DNA of 64,000 bases from Flavobacterium sp. ALD4 (GCF_002836475.1 NZ_PJBJ01000023.1:372001-436000), one strand, 5' to 3'; numbered from the stretch's first letter, positions 35,744-45,141 are shown. Notes: generated by a model not told the origin, from the letters alone. Program-made: numbers and translations.

Positions 35744-36712
35744 ATGAGTAAGGATCCTTTAAGAAAAGACAAAACCTGTTTAAATTGCAGATACGTTGTA
35801 GAGAATCGATTCTGCTCAAATTGCGGTCAGGAAAATACAGATACGCGAAAAACTTTTCATCATTTGTTCATTCATTTTTTTGCAGATTTAACGCACTATG
35901 AAAATGCTTTTTGGAAAACCATAAAAAACCTTTTGTTCAAACCGGCAACTTTAACTAGAGCCTATCTTTCCGGTAAACGATTGTCTTATTTGGCGCCAGT
36001 GCGCCTCTATATTTTCATCAGTTTTATTACCTTTTTTTTAATCACCGTATTTCCCAACCGTGATTCAACATCCTCAAACAGTAATGATAAGAAGGTAATG
36101 GTGAAGTCAGCTAAGGAGGAAGTAATAGAAAAACGCAAAGTAAATGTTTTTGGAGTTGAGTTTAATTCGTTGAAAGAGTTAGACTCAATTCAAAAACAGG
36201 CTCCACAATCTGAAAAAATGTCCGATTTTAATTACTGGGTCGTCGAGAAGGTATTAACAGTCACAGAAAACAATACAAAAGAAGAGCTTCTTGAAAAATT
36301 CTTAGAATCCTTTTTGCATAATCTGCCTAAAGTTTTATTTATATTCATGCCATTTTTCGCCTTTAATCTGTGGGTTTTCCACAACAAGAAACGCTGGTAT
36401 TACTTTGACCATGGTATTTTTACACTTCACTATTTTTCATTCCTATTATTGCTTTTCTTACTACTCTTTCTGACTGATAAAGTACTGTCTCTCTTTCAAG
36501 AATCAAGTATTCTTAGTTTTTTGTCGGGAGCCATTAATTTTGTGGGATTTGGCTGGATGGTATATTATTTTTATCCGGCACACCACCGCTTTTATCGCGA
36601 AACACGATTAGTTTCCTTCCTCAAAAGTAGTTTTCTATTTTTAATCAACTTTATTATAGTTATTATACTTTTGACCACATTTGCATTTTATACCTTTATC
36701 AATCTAAAATAA
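35744..36712 (+). CDS. DUF3667 domain membrane protein
   Basis: 322 aa. N-terminal zinc-ribbon-like block CLNCRYVVENRFCSNCGQEN (two CxxC pairs, residues 12-31), then the DUF3667 signature HHLFIHFFADLTHYENAFWKTIKNLLFKPATLTRAYLSGKRLSYLAPVRLYIFIS, and four or five membrane helices. The C-terminus ends in hydrophobic segments. Typical Bacteroidota family of unknown function. It lies in a run with the DLH and M28 genes; 7 bp separates it from the latter. Confidence 0.88.
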   Translation: MSKDPLRKDKTCLNCRYVVENRFCSNCGQENTDTRKTFHHLFIHFFADLTHYENAFWKTIKNLLFKPATLTRAYLSGKRLSYLAPVRLYIFISFITFFLITVFPNRDSTSSNSNDKKVMVKSAKEEVIEKRKVNVFGVEFNSLKELDSIQKQAPQSEKMSDFNYWVVEKVLTVTENNTKEELLEKFLESFLHNLPKVLFIFMPFFAFNLWVFHNKKRWYYFDHGIFTLHYFSFLLLLFLLLFLTDKVLSLFQESSILSFLSGAINFVGFGWMVYYFYPAHHRFYRETRLVSFLKSSFLFLINFIIVIILLTTFAFYTFINLK

Positions 36713-36719
36713 CCCCTAA

Positions 36720-37736
36720 ATGAAAAAAATCCTTTCCTTATTTGTGCTGGCAGCGGCGCTATCATGTAGTAGTGCAAAAGTCAGCGAGTCAGCCGATAAT
36801 TCTGATCCTACTCCATTTATGAATACCATTACTGCAAATGAGTTAAAAACACATCTTTACGTTGTGGCGGCAGACGGAATGGAAGGTCGAGAAACCGGTT
36901 CTGCCGGGCAAAAAAGAGCCGGAGTTTACCTTATCAGTCAATATGTAAAAAACAATATTTCTTTTCCTAAAGGTACCACAAGCTTTTACCAAAAAGTTCC
37001 TGCTTCCTTTTTGAATGCCAAGCGAGATCAAAATCTACCTGACTCTGAGAACATATGGGCCTACATAGAGGGATCAGAAAAGCCAAATGAAATATTGGTA
37101 ATATCTGCTCATTATGATCATGTGGGCGTCAAAAATGGAGATGTCTATCACGGCGCTGATGACGACGGTTCAGGAACGGTTGCACTACTGGAAATTGCTG
37201 AAGCATTTCAAAAGGCAAAAAAAGCGGGGCACGGTCCTAAACGTTCTATTCTGTTTTTACATGTCACAGGCGAAGAGCATGGTTTATTGGGCTCCAGTTA
37301 TTACTCGGAAAACCCTTTGTTTCCTATGGAAAACACCATTACAGATATCAATATCGATATGATAGGCCGTCGAGATGAGGCGCATGCCAATACAAATAAC
37401 TATGTGTACGTGATTGGCGCAGACCGCCTATCAAGTGATTTAGACAATATCACTACCACTGCTAATAAAAAGTATGTTCAAATGGATCTGGACTACAAAT
37501 ACAATGATCCAGCTGACCCTAATCATTTTTACGAACGCTCAGATCATTATAACTTCGCAAAGCATGGGGTTCCTTCCGTTTTTATATTTAATGGTGTTCA
37601 CGCAGATTACCATCAAAAAACAGATACACCAGACAAAATCGAATACGACGCCTTAACAAAGAGAGCCCAACTGGCTTTTACTATCGCATGGGACTTAGCC
37701 AATAGAGAAAACAGACCGGTAGTAGATAAAAAATAA
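36720..37736 (+). CDS. M28 family aminopeptidase, lipoprotein
   Basis: 338 aa. Lipoprotein signal MKKILSLFVLAAALSC (lipobox Cys16). M28 di-zinc peptidase motifs: VISAHYDHVG (His/Asp), YHGADDDGSGTVALLEI (bridging Asp), HVTGEEHGLLGS (catalytic Glu and Zn Glu), IDMIGR (Asp) and the C-terminal DYHQKTDTPDKI (His). An aminopeptidase on the periplasmic or cell-surface side. A rho-independent terminator follows 65 bp after its stop. Confidence 0.93.
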   Translation: MKKILSLFVLAAALSCSSAKVSESADNSDPTPFMNTITANELKTHLYVVAADGMEGRETGSAGQKRAGVYLISQYVKNNISFPKGTTSFYQKVPASFLNAKRDQNLPDSENIWAYIEGSEKPNEILVISAHYDHVGVKNGDVYHGADDDGSGTVALLEIAEAFQKAKKAGHGPKRSILFLHVTGEEHGLLGSSYYSENPLFPMENTITDINIDMIGRRDEAHANTNNYVYVIGADRLSSDLDNITTTANKKYVQMDLDYKYNDPADPNHFYERSDHYNFAKHGVPSVFIFNGVHADYHQKTDTPDKIEYDALTKRAQLAFTIAWDLANRENRPVVDKK

Positions 37737-37800
37737 AACACGAGCCGCTGCTCGCTTTTGCTATCATTCTAGCGACAATGGACTTCCTGATATAAAATAG

Positions 37801-37837
37801 AAAAGAGCTTTGAAGTAATTTCAAAGCTCTTTTTTTA
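37801..37837 (+). terminator. rho-independent terminator after M28 peptidase gene
   Basis: AAAAGAGCTTTGAA (37801-37814), loop GTAAT, TTCAAAGCTCTTTT (37820-37833) plus a T-run. Confidence 0.85.
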
Positions 37838-37858
37838 TACTCCGCTTTATTCCACAAA

Positions 37859-37886
37859 AAAAGCCTCGAATTTCTTCGAGGCTTTT
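37859..37886 (-). terminator. terminator for tRNA-His
   Basis: 12-bp stem AAAAGCCTCGAA (37859-37870) with TTCGAGGCTTTT (37875-37886). On the minus strand it ends in a T-run right after the tRNA. Confidence 0.85.
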
Positions 37887-37894
37887 GCCTTTTG

Positions 37895-37969
37895 GGTGGA
37901 AGACGGGGCTCGAACCCGCGACCCTCGGTACCACAAACCGATGCTCTAACCAACTGAGCTACAACCACC
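37895..37969 (-). tRNA. tRNA-His (GTG)
   Basis: 75 nt cloverleaf read on the minus strand: 5' GGTGGTTGTAGCTC, D-arm GCTCAGTTGGTTAGAGC, anticodon loop TTGTGGT (anticodon GTG), T-arm GCGGGTTCGAGCCCCGT, 3' CTTCCACC. It includes the G-1 typical of tRNA-His, paired with C73. The CCA end is not encoded. The acceptor stem has two adjacent T-T mismatches (positions 5:68 and 6:67). Confidence 0.93.
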
Positions 37970-37986
37970 ATAATGCTTAGCGGTGG

Positions 37987-38017
37987 CAAAGATACAATAT
38001 AAGTTTACTTTTGCAAA
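37987..38017 (-). promoter_or_regulatory. tRNA-His promoter
   Basis: Minus strand: TTTG (38017-38014), 19-bp spacer, TATCTTTG (37994-37987). Exact Bacteroidota consensus; the tRNA 5' end follows 17 nt after the box. Confidence 0.75.
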
Positions 38018-38044
38018 TGATTTTTTCGGAAAATCACATCAAAT

Positions 38045-38761
38045 TTAGATCAAATCCCCTAAACTATTGACTGCCAAACATCTTTCCATCGTAAAACCTT
38101 CTGCATAATCGACTCCTACCAGCCTACCTAGGTCCTGCGAACGGTAATTCAGGCTTTCGAAGAAGTTTTTAGAGGTAATAGGCGACTCTGGCTCCTTAGA
38201 ATCCTTGTCGTAAAACTGGGAACCGTAGGCCAAGATTGACTCTATTTTTTTATCTGTAAATCCTGTAATATCAACAACAAAATCTGGTTCAATGTTTTTC
38301 CATTGAATATAATGGTACACTAATTTGGGTCTCCATGCCTGCTGTTGCTCTCCGTCCAGTTCTGTTTCCACCTTCATCAAGCCGGATAGAAAACAAGCGT
38401 CAGAAACTAATTTGCTCCCTTTTCCGTGATCAATATGACGGTCGTCGATTGCATTACACAATACGATTTCTGGTCGGTACTTCCGAATCATTTTTATAAT
38501 TTCACGTTGGTGCTTTTCGTCGTTGACAAAAAACCCGTCGCGCATCTCCAAATTTTCCCTAACAGAAACACCAAGGATTTTTGCTGCAGCATTTGCTTCC
38601 TGATCTCTAATTTCAGCTGAACCTCGAGTCCCTAACTCCCCTCTTGTCAAATCAACAATCCCAACTGTTTTCCCTAAGGATATTTCTTTTAATATGGTTC
38701 CCGAACACCCTAATTCCACGTCGTCTGGATGGGCTCCGAAAGCTAAAATGTCTAATTTCAT
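38045..38761 (-). CDS. bshB1: bacillithiol biosynthesis deacetylase BshB1
   Basis: 238 aa PIG-L/LmbE-type deacetylase. Zn site AHPDDVELGCSG (His-x-x-Asp-Asp near residue 10) and RHIDHGKGS (His-x-x-His near residue 109). LTRGELGTRGS near residue 38 is characteristic of BshB1. Removes acetate from GlcNAc-malate to give GlcN-malate, the second step of bacillithiol synthesis. Cytoplasmic. Same strand as the two menaquinone-type genes upstream (gap 32 bp), so probably co-transcribed with them. Confidence 0.93.
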   Translation of the reverse strand: MKLDILAFGAHPDDVELGCSGTILKEISLGKTVGIVDLTRGELGTRGSAEIRDQEANAAAKILGVSVRENLEMRDGFFVNDEKHQREIIKMIRKYRPEIVLCNAIDDRHIDHGKGSKLVSDACFLSGLMKVETELDGEQQQAWRPKLVYHYIQWKNIEPDFVVDITGFTDKKIESILAYGSQFYDKDSKEPESPITSKNFFESLNYRSQDLGRLVGVDYAEGFTMERCLAVNSLGDLI

Positions 38762-38793
38762 TTTTATTTTATTTTGCTTCTTTTAATTAATTC

Positions 38794-39903
38794 TTACCTC
38801 TGTTCTCTAACCTCTTTTGTCTTACCTTTCCTATCCTCTTCCTGCAATACCCTTTTCATCGTCATGGATTTGTTAACGCTCTCCTCCCATTCCAATCTTG
38901 GATTACTATCTTTTGTAATGCCGCAACCCATAAACAAATGTGCCTGATTGTCCATAATTTTCATGCACCTTAAATTGACATACAAATCAGATTTTAAACT
39001 GTTTTTATTAAATCCTTCTTTGTTTAATTCCCCCAAAAAACCAGTATAATATTCCCTGTCATAACCTTCGTTTTCGAAGATGAACGACTTTGCTTCCTGC
39101 TTAGGTAACCCACAGACAGCAGGCGTGGGATGCAACACAGAAATCACTTGTTTCAAATTGGAATTATCGTTTAATATTCCTTCAATATCTGTTTTAATAT
39201 GCAATAAAGCACCTGCCTTCAAGGCATAAGGACTTGATATAGAAACTTCTGAGGTCAGGTCTTCTAGATTATTTAAAATGAAGTCCGTAACGAGCTGCTG
39301 TTCTTCCATTTCCTTTTTCTCCCAGGTCACTTCTGCTGAATACTGATTTTTTTGCGTTCCCGCCAATGCCATAGTAGAAAACTTTTTGTTATCGGATTTA
39401 AGCAATCGTTCCGGCGTAGCACCCATCCATAAACCTATTTTTGGGTGAAACCAACAATAACAAAAAGCATTCGGATAGCTTCGAATCAGTCTTTCAAAAA
39501 CTGAAACTAAATCAAAATTAGTCAAGTCAATGATTTCTTTCCTTGATACCACAACTTTTTTGAAAACGTCGGCACCGATAGCGTCAATTCCTTTTTGGAC
39601 GAGAGATTCAAAATGTTCTTGATTTTCGTTATTTTCCGTCTGCGCAAAATCAGAATCACGGGTTTCTTCACCAGAAGCTACCAATGTGCTCCATTTTACC
39701 GACTGCTCATAAGGAATCAGTATCTTTTGGCTACCTTCAAAAGGAGCAAAAATAAAACCGGCCTCCTCGAAGCTTTCAGCAAAATACAAATGATCATTTT
39801 TCTGAAAATACCCCACTACTTTTACGTCACCCGGCTTCTTGTAAAGCACAAAAGGGAGGCTTTGCGATTCTTGTTGTTTTACTTTGATAAAAAAATCATT
39901 CAT
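38794..39903 (-). CDS. menF: isochorismate synthase (MenF-like)
   Basis: 369 aa chorismate-binding enzyme, shorter than E. coli MenF (431 aa) but full-length for the flavobacterial type. Core motifs: VVSRKEIID near residue 122, SYPNAFCYCWFHPKIGLWMGATPERLL (about 150-176), LAGTQ, the HPTPAVCGLPKQEA block (about 257-270), EYYTGFLGEL, and the last strand LFMGCGITKDSNPRLEWEE. Converts chorismate to isochorismate, the first step to menaquinone. The C-terminal EEDRKGKTKEVREQR is a basic extension. Confidence 0.88.
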   Translation of the reverse strand: MNDFFIKVKQQESQSLPFVLYKKPGDVKVVGYFQKNDHLYFAESFEEAGFIFAPFEGSQKILIPYEQSVKWSTLVASGEETRDSDFAQTENNENQEHFESLVQKGIDAIGADVFKKVVVSRKEIIDLTNFDLVSVFERLIRSYPNAFCYCWFHPKIGLWMGATPERLLKSDNKKFSTMALAGTQKNQYSAEVTWEKKEMEEQQLVTDFILNNLEDLTSEVSISSPYALKAGALLHIKTDIEGILNDNSNLKQVISVLHPTPAVCGLPKQEAKSFIFENEGYDREYYTGFLGELNKEGFNKNSLKSDLYVNLRCMKIMDNQAHLFMGCGITKDSNPRLEWEESVNKSMTMKRVLQEEDRKGKTKEVREQR

Positions 39904-39954
39904 ATTTACTTTATTATAAACCTAAGTTTAATTAATACAAAGCCCCCTTCATTC

Positions 39955-40383
39955 TTATTTATTGGATTTTGCCAATACCATATTAGTCAACTTGCAAAGC
40001 GAAATCAAATTCCCTTCTTCATCGGTAACTTTTATTTCCCACAGATGCAACGTTCTTCCTTTGTGAATAATTCGGGCTGTACCAATAACAACTCCTTCGC
40101 GAATGCTTCTCAAATGATTCGCAGAGATTTCGATTCCACGTACTTCCTGTTCCTTGTCATTAATAAAAAAATGAGAAGCTGCACTTCCCACACTTTCTGC
40201 CAATGCCACTGAAGCGCCGCCATGCAACAATCCCATGGGTTGGTGAACCGATGCATTAACTGGCATTTTGGCTACTAGGAAACCTTCACCCGCATCTATA
40301 AACTCAATATTCAGGGTCTCCATTAATGTGTTTTTGGAAAACGTATTGCAATATTCGAGCATTTTATCTTTATCTAATGTCAT
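39955..40383 (-). CDS. hotdog-fold thioesterase, PaaI/MenI-like
   Basis: 142 aa. Hotdog signature HQPMGLLHGGASVALAESVGSAAS (about 47-70) with catalytic-loop HGG, and EISANHLRSIREGVV (about 93-107). Small-molecule acyl-CoA thioesterase. The adjacent isochorismate synthase favours a role as 1,4-dihydroxy-2-naphthoyl-CoA thioesterase (MenI) of menaquinone synthesis, but other PaaI-type substrates remain possible. First gene of a three-gene minus-strand unit. Confidence 0.85.
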   Translation of the reverse strand: MTLDKDKMLEYCNTFSKNTLMETLNIEFIDAGEGFLVAKMPVNASVHQPMGLLHGGASVALAESVGSAASHFFINDKEQEVRGIEISANHLRSIREGVVIGTARIIHKGRTLHLWEIKVTDEEGNLISLCKLTNMVLAKSNK

Positions 40384-40745
40384 GGATTATATTTTATAGA
40401 ATGTAAATTTATGCAAAACAGGAGAAACAAAACAGTAAAAACAATCTTTAGCATAGAATTAGCTTTTGTTCCTAATTTAAATCAACAGATTATTGTTGGA
40501 TTTAGAAATAGGAATTTTCAATTTAACCATTAAGAACTTAAGAACAATTTAGTCCAAATAAGATAAACCTTTTATTTTCTCCTTTTCGTATCACAAATAA
40601 CAATTAGACTGATTAATAAAAATTAGGTTGATCGGCGGTTCGTTTTGCGTTTATGACAATAAAGAAAGCCGTATTGTGAATTCTAATCTAAAAATCATCA
40701 CCATTCAAATGAGTTTTTTCTTATTTTTACAGAAAATAAAACGAA
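40384..40745. other. divergent intergenic region
   Basis: 362 bp AT-rich region between the hotdog gene and the beta-helix lipoprotein gene. No obvious repeats. A near-consensus -7 box (TAAATTTA) faces the hotdog gene. Confidence 0.35.
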
Positions 40746-42260
40746 ATGCGTCCTTTCTCTCTATTGTTTTTTATCGGAATATTGTTGTCAGTTTGTTCAT
40801 GTCGTTCTGATTTTGAAACAGTGGCCAGTACCGGAGATTTAACGTTCTCAAAAGATACAATATATCTGGACACCGTTTTTACCAATATCGGTTCCAGCAC
40901 ATACCGACTTAAAGTGTACAATAACAGTAAAAATGACATTACTATTCCCACAATAAAACTGGCAAAAGGACTGAATTCTAAATACCGCATGACTGTGGAC
41001 GGAATGCAAGGAAACGAGGGAAAATCATTTAATAACATTGACCTACTTGCAAAAGACAGCCTGTATATATTTATAGAAACGACAGCTAATAGTACCGATG
41101 CAAACGCAACTGATTTCCTATATATTGACCAAATCGAGTTTGATGCCGGAACAAATCTACAAAAGGTAGAGCTGGTGACGCTTATCCAAGATGCCGTTTT
41201 CTTGTATCCGAAACGTTTTGCAGATGGCACCACCGAAACGTTGCCGCTGGGTGATGAAAAAATTTATGGCTTTTATTTGGATGAAAATGACCCCATAAAT
41301 GGAAACGAACTCGTATTTACAAAACAGAAACCGTATGTTATTTATGGTTACGCTGCGGTCCCCGCAGGAAAAAAAGCTGTTTTTAATGCAGGGTCCCATG
41401 TCTACTTCCACGCTAACTCCGGACTTATCGTGGGCAATAATGCCTCATTAAACATCAATGGTTCCAAATCAAATTCAGCTCTATTTGAAAATGAAGTCGT
41501 TTTTGAAGGCGACCGATTGGAGCCTCAATATGCAGATGTTCCCGGACAATGGGGAACCATTTGGCTTACAAATGGCAGCACTAATAATGTCATTAACCAC
41601 TTGACTATTAAAAATGCCACCATTGGTTTATTAATTCAAAACAATAACAGAACTACGGTTTCCATTAAGAATACCCAAATCTACGATTCGTCAAATTATG
41701 GGATTTTGGCCCAAACAGCGAAAATCAACGGTGAAAATATTGTGATTAATACTGCCGGTCTGGCGACTTTGGCCTGTTCCTATGGCGGAAATTATAAGTT
41801 CACCCATTCTACCTTCAATAACGAATGGAACAGCTCTTCTCAAGTGGCCGTCTCCATAGATAATTTTATTGTGGGTGCCATTCCCGAAGTAAGAAACCTG
41901 ACGGAAGCCACTTTTAATAATTGCATTATTTATGGTTCCTTTTCGAATGAATTGAGCTTAAGGAAAAAAACAACAGCTGCATTTAACTATCTATTCAATA
42001 ACTGCCTGATAAAATATGATGCTGCAACGACAAATCCCGATTACCAGTTTACGAATGACAATGTTCATTATTCAGGAATTATTTTGAATCAAAGTCCAAA
42101 GTTCTATAAAGCTTCTCAAAACAAACTCACTATCGACGAAACTTCCGGCGCTTTCGCAAAAGGGAACTCGGCCTATTTGATTCCGCTGGATATTTTAGGA
42201 AACACACGAACTACGCCCCCTGATTTAGGTGCCTATCAGAATAAGCCCTTTCCTAAATAA
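40746..42260 (+). CDS. right-handed beta-helix lipoprotein
   Basis: 504 aa. Lipobox in MRPFSLLFFIGILLSVCSC (SVCSC, lipidated Cys19). An N-terminal beta-sandwich (about 25-150, with VFTNIGSSTYRLKVYNNS resembling a DUF1573-like fold), then a parallel beta-helix of short repeated rungs from about residue 200: NINGSKSNSALFENEVVF, NVINHLTIKNATIGLLIQNN, TVSIKNTQIYDSSNYGILAQ. The C-terminus PLDILGNTRTTPPDLGAYQ is the standard end motif of such proteins. Likely a surface lipoprotein that binds polysaccharide; no catalytic residues stand out. Confidence 0.85.
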   Translation: MRPFSLLFFIGILLSVCSCRSDFETVASTGDLTFSKDTIYLDTVFTNIGSSTYRLKVYNNSKNDITIPTIKLAKGLNSKYRMTVDGMQGNEGKSFNNIDLLAKDSLYIFIETTANSTDANATDFLYIDQIEFDAGTNLQKVELVTLIQDAVFLYPKRFADGTTETLPLGDEKIYGFYLDENDPINGNELVFTKQKPYVIYGYAAVPAGKKAVFNAGSHVYFHANSGLIVGNNASLNINGSKSNSALFENEVVFEGDRLEPQYADVPGQWGTIWLTNGSTNNVINHLTIKNATIGLLIQNNNRTTVSIKNTQIYDSSNYGILAQTAKINGENIVINTAGLATLACSYGGNYKFTHSTFNNEWNSSSQVAVSIDNFIVGAIPEVRNLTEATFNNCIIYGSFSNELSLRKKTTAAFNYLFNNCLIKYDAATTNPDYQFTNDNVHYSGIILNQSPKFYKASQNKLTIDETSGAFAKGNSAYLIPLDILGNTRTTPPDLGAYQNKPFPK

Positions 42261-42405
42261 ATCTCACTTCTCCTATAAGAGGGCACATCTCTTTTCTATA
42301 TTTTTCAACAGCTTTCCCTGTAAACACATGGAAAACAGTAATTACTGTAAGAAAATTAATGAAAAATATTAAACATTTCATAACATAACATACTCATAAA
42401 ACATT

Positions 42406-42413
42406 TAGATTTG
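42406..42413 (+). promoter_or_regulatory. putative -7 box for the nuclease gene
   Basis: TAGATTTG matches TAnnTTTG, 92 nt before the start codon. No TTG at the usual -33 spacing, so it is moderate evidence only. Confidence 0.4.
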
Positions 42414-42505
42414 CCAACATCTAAAAAGTCAAACTCAAAAAATTCCGTCTTTTTGAAGCTTCTTTTTGGATGCCCTGCTTAACAAATCGATATAAATTAA
42501 ATTTT

Positions 42506-45064
42506 ATGAAAAAAACCTACTCTTTACTGTTTTTACTGTTCTTCACAGCGGCTATCGCCCAGATACCTTCGGGGTATTATACGACTGCCACAGGAACATC
42601 GTACACATTGAAAACTCAATTGTACACTATTATTAAAGGCCATACTGATAATGGATACGGAGGACTATATACTATCTATCAAACGTCTGATGTTGATAAT
42701 TTTTATGAGAATGACGGAACCGTTTTAGACATGTATTCTGAAAAACCAAACGGAACCGATCCTTATAATTATTCAACAGGATCTACACAACGATGCGGTA
42801 ACTATTCTGCGGAAGGGGATTGCTACAACAGAGAACATATCATTCCACAATCCACTTTTGGGTCTGCGGCTCCCATGGTTTCCGATGCTCATTTCATCAC
42901 CCCAACAGACGGTAAAGTGAACGGACAAAGATCAAGTTACCCACATGGAACAGTTGGAACCACTACTTGGACTTCACTAAACGGAAGCAAATTAGGTTCT
43001 AGTTCCGTGGCTGGTTATTCAGGAACTGTCTTTGAACCTATAGACGAATTTAAAGGTGATATTGCTCGTATGTATTTCTACTTTGCAACCCGCTATGAAA
43101 CCACTGTTTCTGGTTACTCTTATCCTATGTTCAACGGAACAAGCAATCAGGTATTCACAACTGCTTTTTTGAATATGCTTTTAGCCTGGAATAGTCAAGA
43201 CCCAGTTAATGCAAGAGAAATTGCGCGTAACAACGCTATTTATGATACTCAAAATAATAGAAACCCTTATATTGACCATCCCGAATATGTTCAACAAATC
43301 TGGAACCCGTCAGCTGATTCGCAAGCACCATCAGTACCAACCAATTTAATAGCTTCAGGAACCACCGACTCTACAACTAACTTATCTTGGACGGCATCCA
43401 CAGACAATGTGGGAGTGACAGAATATGATGTATACCAAGGAGCGTCTTTAAAAGGGACGGCATCTGGAACTACTTATACCGTTATTGGTTTAACAGCGGC
43501 TACTGGTTATACATTTTCAATAAAAGCAAAAGATGCTGCCGGGAATTCATCAGCTTCCAGTACAACTGTAAATGTAACTACTACTTCAACTCCTGCGATT
43601 GTCTATTGTGCATCACAAGGAAATAGTACCGTAGACGAAAAAATAGCTAAAGTTGTTTTTGGATCAATAAACAACAGCTCTTCCGGAACGGCAGGATATG
43701 AAAATTATACTTCCCTATCAACTACTGCTACTCGCGGAACAGGATATACAATTACTATTACTCCTACTTGGACAAGCACTATTTATAGCGAGGGCTATGC
43801 AGTTTGGATTGATTACAATCAAAACGGTGTCTTTACGGATGCCGGAGAACAAGTTTGGTCTAAAGCAGCTTCAACCATAAATCCTGTTTCAGGTTCTTTC
43901 ATGATTCCTGCCACAGCAACTTTAGGTGCGACAAGAATGCGCGTTTCCATGAAATACAATGGAATCCCGACTGCTTGCGAAGCATTCCCTTACGGGCAAG
44001 TGGAAGATTATACGGTAACAATTAGCACGACTGCTGCTGACACTGATGCTCCAACAGCTCCAACATCTTTAACTCCTTCTGGAACAACACAAACGACCAC
44101 AAATTTATCCTGGACCGCATCCACTGACAATGTAGGGGTAACAGCATACGATGTGTATCAAGGCGCTATTTTAAAAACTTCTGTAACTGGTACTTCATAT
44201 TCTGTTAGTGGATTAACAGCTTCAACAGCCTATTCTTTCACCGTAAAAGCGAAAGATGATGCAGGAAATGTTTCTGCTTCCAGTAACACTGCAAACGTAA
44301 CAACTACCGCTTCTGCTGATGCAGGAGCTTCCGACTTATTTTTCTCTGAATACATTGAAGGTTCTTCCAATAACAAAGCATTAGAAATTTCGAATGCTAC
44401 AGGAAGTGCAGTAAATCTCTCTGTGTATACCGTTAAAAAACAAACAAACGGTGCAGGTGCGTGGAGTTCTGGAATAACTTTAAGCGGAACATTGAACAAT
44501 GGAAGTAAATACACGTTGGTTAACAGTTCGATTTCTTCTGCCTGTTATTCTACAACTTCAGCAAACATTTCTACCACTGCTACCGAAATGACTTTTAATG
44601 GTAATGATGCCGTTGGTTTATTTCAAAACGGAGTACTTATCGATATCATTGGAACCTTCAATGGGGGGACGGCTAATTTTGCTGCAGATGTAACCTTAAG
44701 AAGAAAAGCAATCGTAACAGGTCCAAATACAACTTTCAATATTTCTGGGGAATGGGATTCTTATTCAGCAGATACTTGTAACAATTTAGGAAGCCGTATA
44801 GCAGTAAAAGGTGCCAAAAAGGAACTAACTGTAGACTCCGATGATTTCAATATTTATCCAAACCCGTCTAATGGTAACTTCACTATCGCTAATTCAAATA
44901 AGGTCTATTCGATTGAAGTGTATAACATAATCGGTCAAAAGGTTTTTGAAAGAAAGAACACCGCTGATTCTACATTATCATTGACTACGGTTAACAAAGG
45001 AGTGTATTTGGTAAAAATAACGGATGACACAAAATCTATTATTAAAAAAATCATAATCAACTAA
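42506..45064 (+). CDS. T9SS-secreted endonuclease I with FnIII, GEVED and lamin-tail domains
   Basis: 852 aa from the ATG at 42506 (the frame to 42470 adds 12 residues before the signal and is rejected). Signal MKKTYSLLFLLFFTAAIAQ. Endonuclease I/EndA-like nuclease (about 30-265) with the active-site run YNREHIIPQSTFG and DAHFITPTDGKVNGQRS. Then FnIII 1 (about 275-360), a GEVED-like domain (about 370-510), FnIII 2 (about 515-600), a lamin-tail domain (about 605-775) and a type A T9SS sorting domain at the end (FNIYPNPSNGNFTI...GVYLVKITDD). Predicted to be exported across the outer membrane and attached to the surface or released, degrading extracellular DNA. Confidence 0.92.
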   Translation: MKKTYSLLFLLFFTAAIAQIPSGYYTTATGTSYTLKTQLYTIIKGHTDNGYGGLYTIYQTSDVDNFYENDGTVLDMYSEKPNGTDPYNYSTGSTQRCGNYSAEGDCYNREHIIPQSTFGSAAPMVSDAHFITPTDGKVNGQRSSYPHGTVGTTTWTSLNGSKLGSSSVAGYSGTVFEPIDEFKGDIARMYFYFATRYETTVSGYSYPMFNGTSNQVFTTAFLNMLLAWNSQDPVNAREIARNNAIYDTQNNRNPYIDHPEYVQQIWNPSADSQAPSVPTNLIASGTTDSTTNLSWTASTDNVGVTEYDVYQGASLKGTASGTTYTVIGLTAATGYTFSIKAKDAAGNSSASSTTVNVTTTSTPAIVYCASQGNSTVDEKIAKVVFGSINNSSSGTAGYENYTSLSTTATRGTGYTITITPTWTSTIYSEGYAVWIDYNQNGVFTDAGEQVWSKAASTINPVSGSFMIPATATLGATRMRVSMKYNGIPTACEAFPYGQVEDYTVTISTTAADTDAPTAPTSLTPSGTTQTTTNLSWTASTDNVGVTAYDVYQGAILKTSVTGTSYSVSGLTASTAYSFTVKAKDDAGNVSASSNTANVTTTASADAGASDLFFSEYIEGSSNNKALEISNATGSAVNLSVYTVKKQTNGAGAWSSGITLSGTLNNGSKYTLVNSSISSACYSTTSANISTTATEMTFNGNDAVGLFQNGVLIDIIGTFNGGTANFAADVTLRRKAIVTGPNTTFNISGEWDSYSADTCNNLGSRIAVKGAKKELTVDSDDFNIYPNPSNGNFTIANSNKVYSIEVYNIIGQKVFERKNTADSTLSLTTVNKGVYLVKITDDTKSIIKKIIIN

Positions 45065-45089
45065 TTAGATTTAAATATTCAACTATTTT

Positions 45090-45117
45090 AAAAGCGGCAA
45101 TTATGCCGCTTTTTTAA
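45090..45117 (+). terminator. rho-independent terminator after nuclease gene
   Basis: AAAAGCGGCA (45090-45099), ATTA loop, TGCCGCTTTT (45104-45113) plus a T-run. Confidence 0.88.
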
Positions 45118-45141
45118 TTAGAAATTTTAATCTTAATTGAC

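Noticed and set aside
37681-37989. 102-codon minus-strand frame
   Set aside because: It overlaps tRNA-His, its terminator and the end of the M28 gene, so it is a shadow.
40628-40810. 60-codon frame overlapping the start of the beta-helix lipoprotein
   Set aside because: Overlaps a well-supported signal peptide in another frame.
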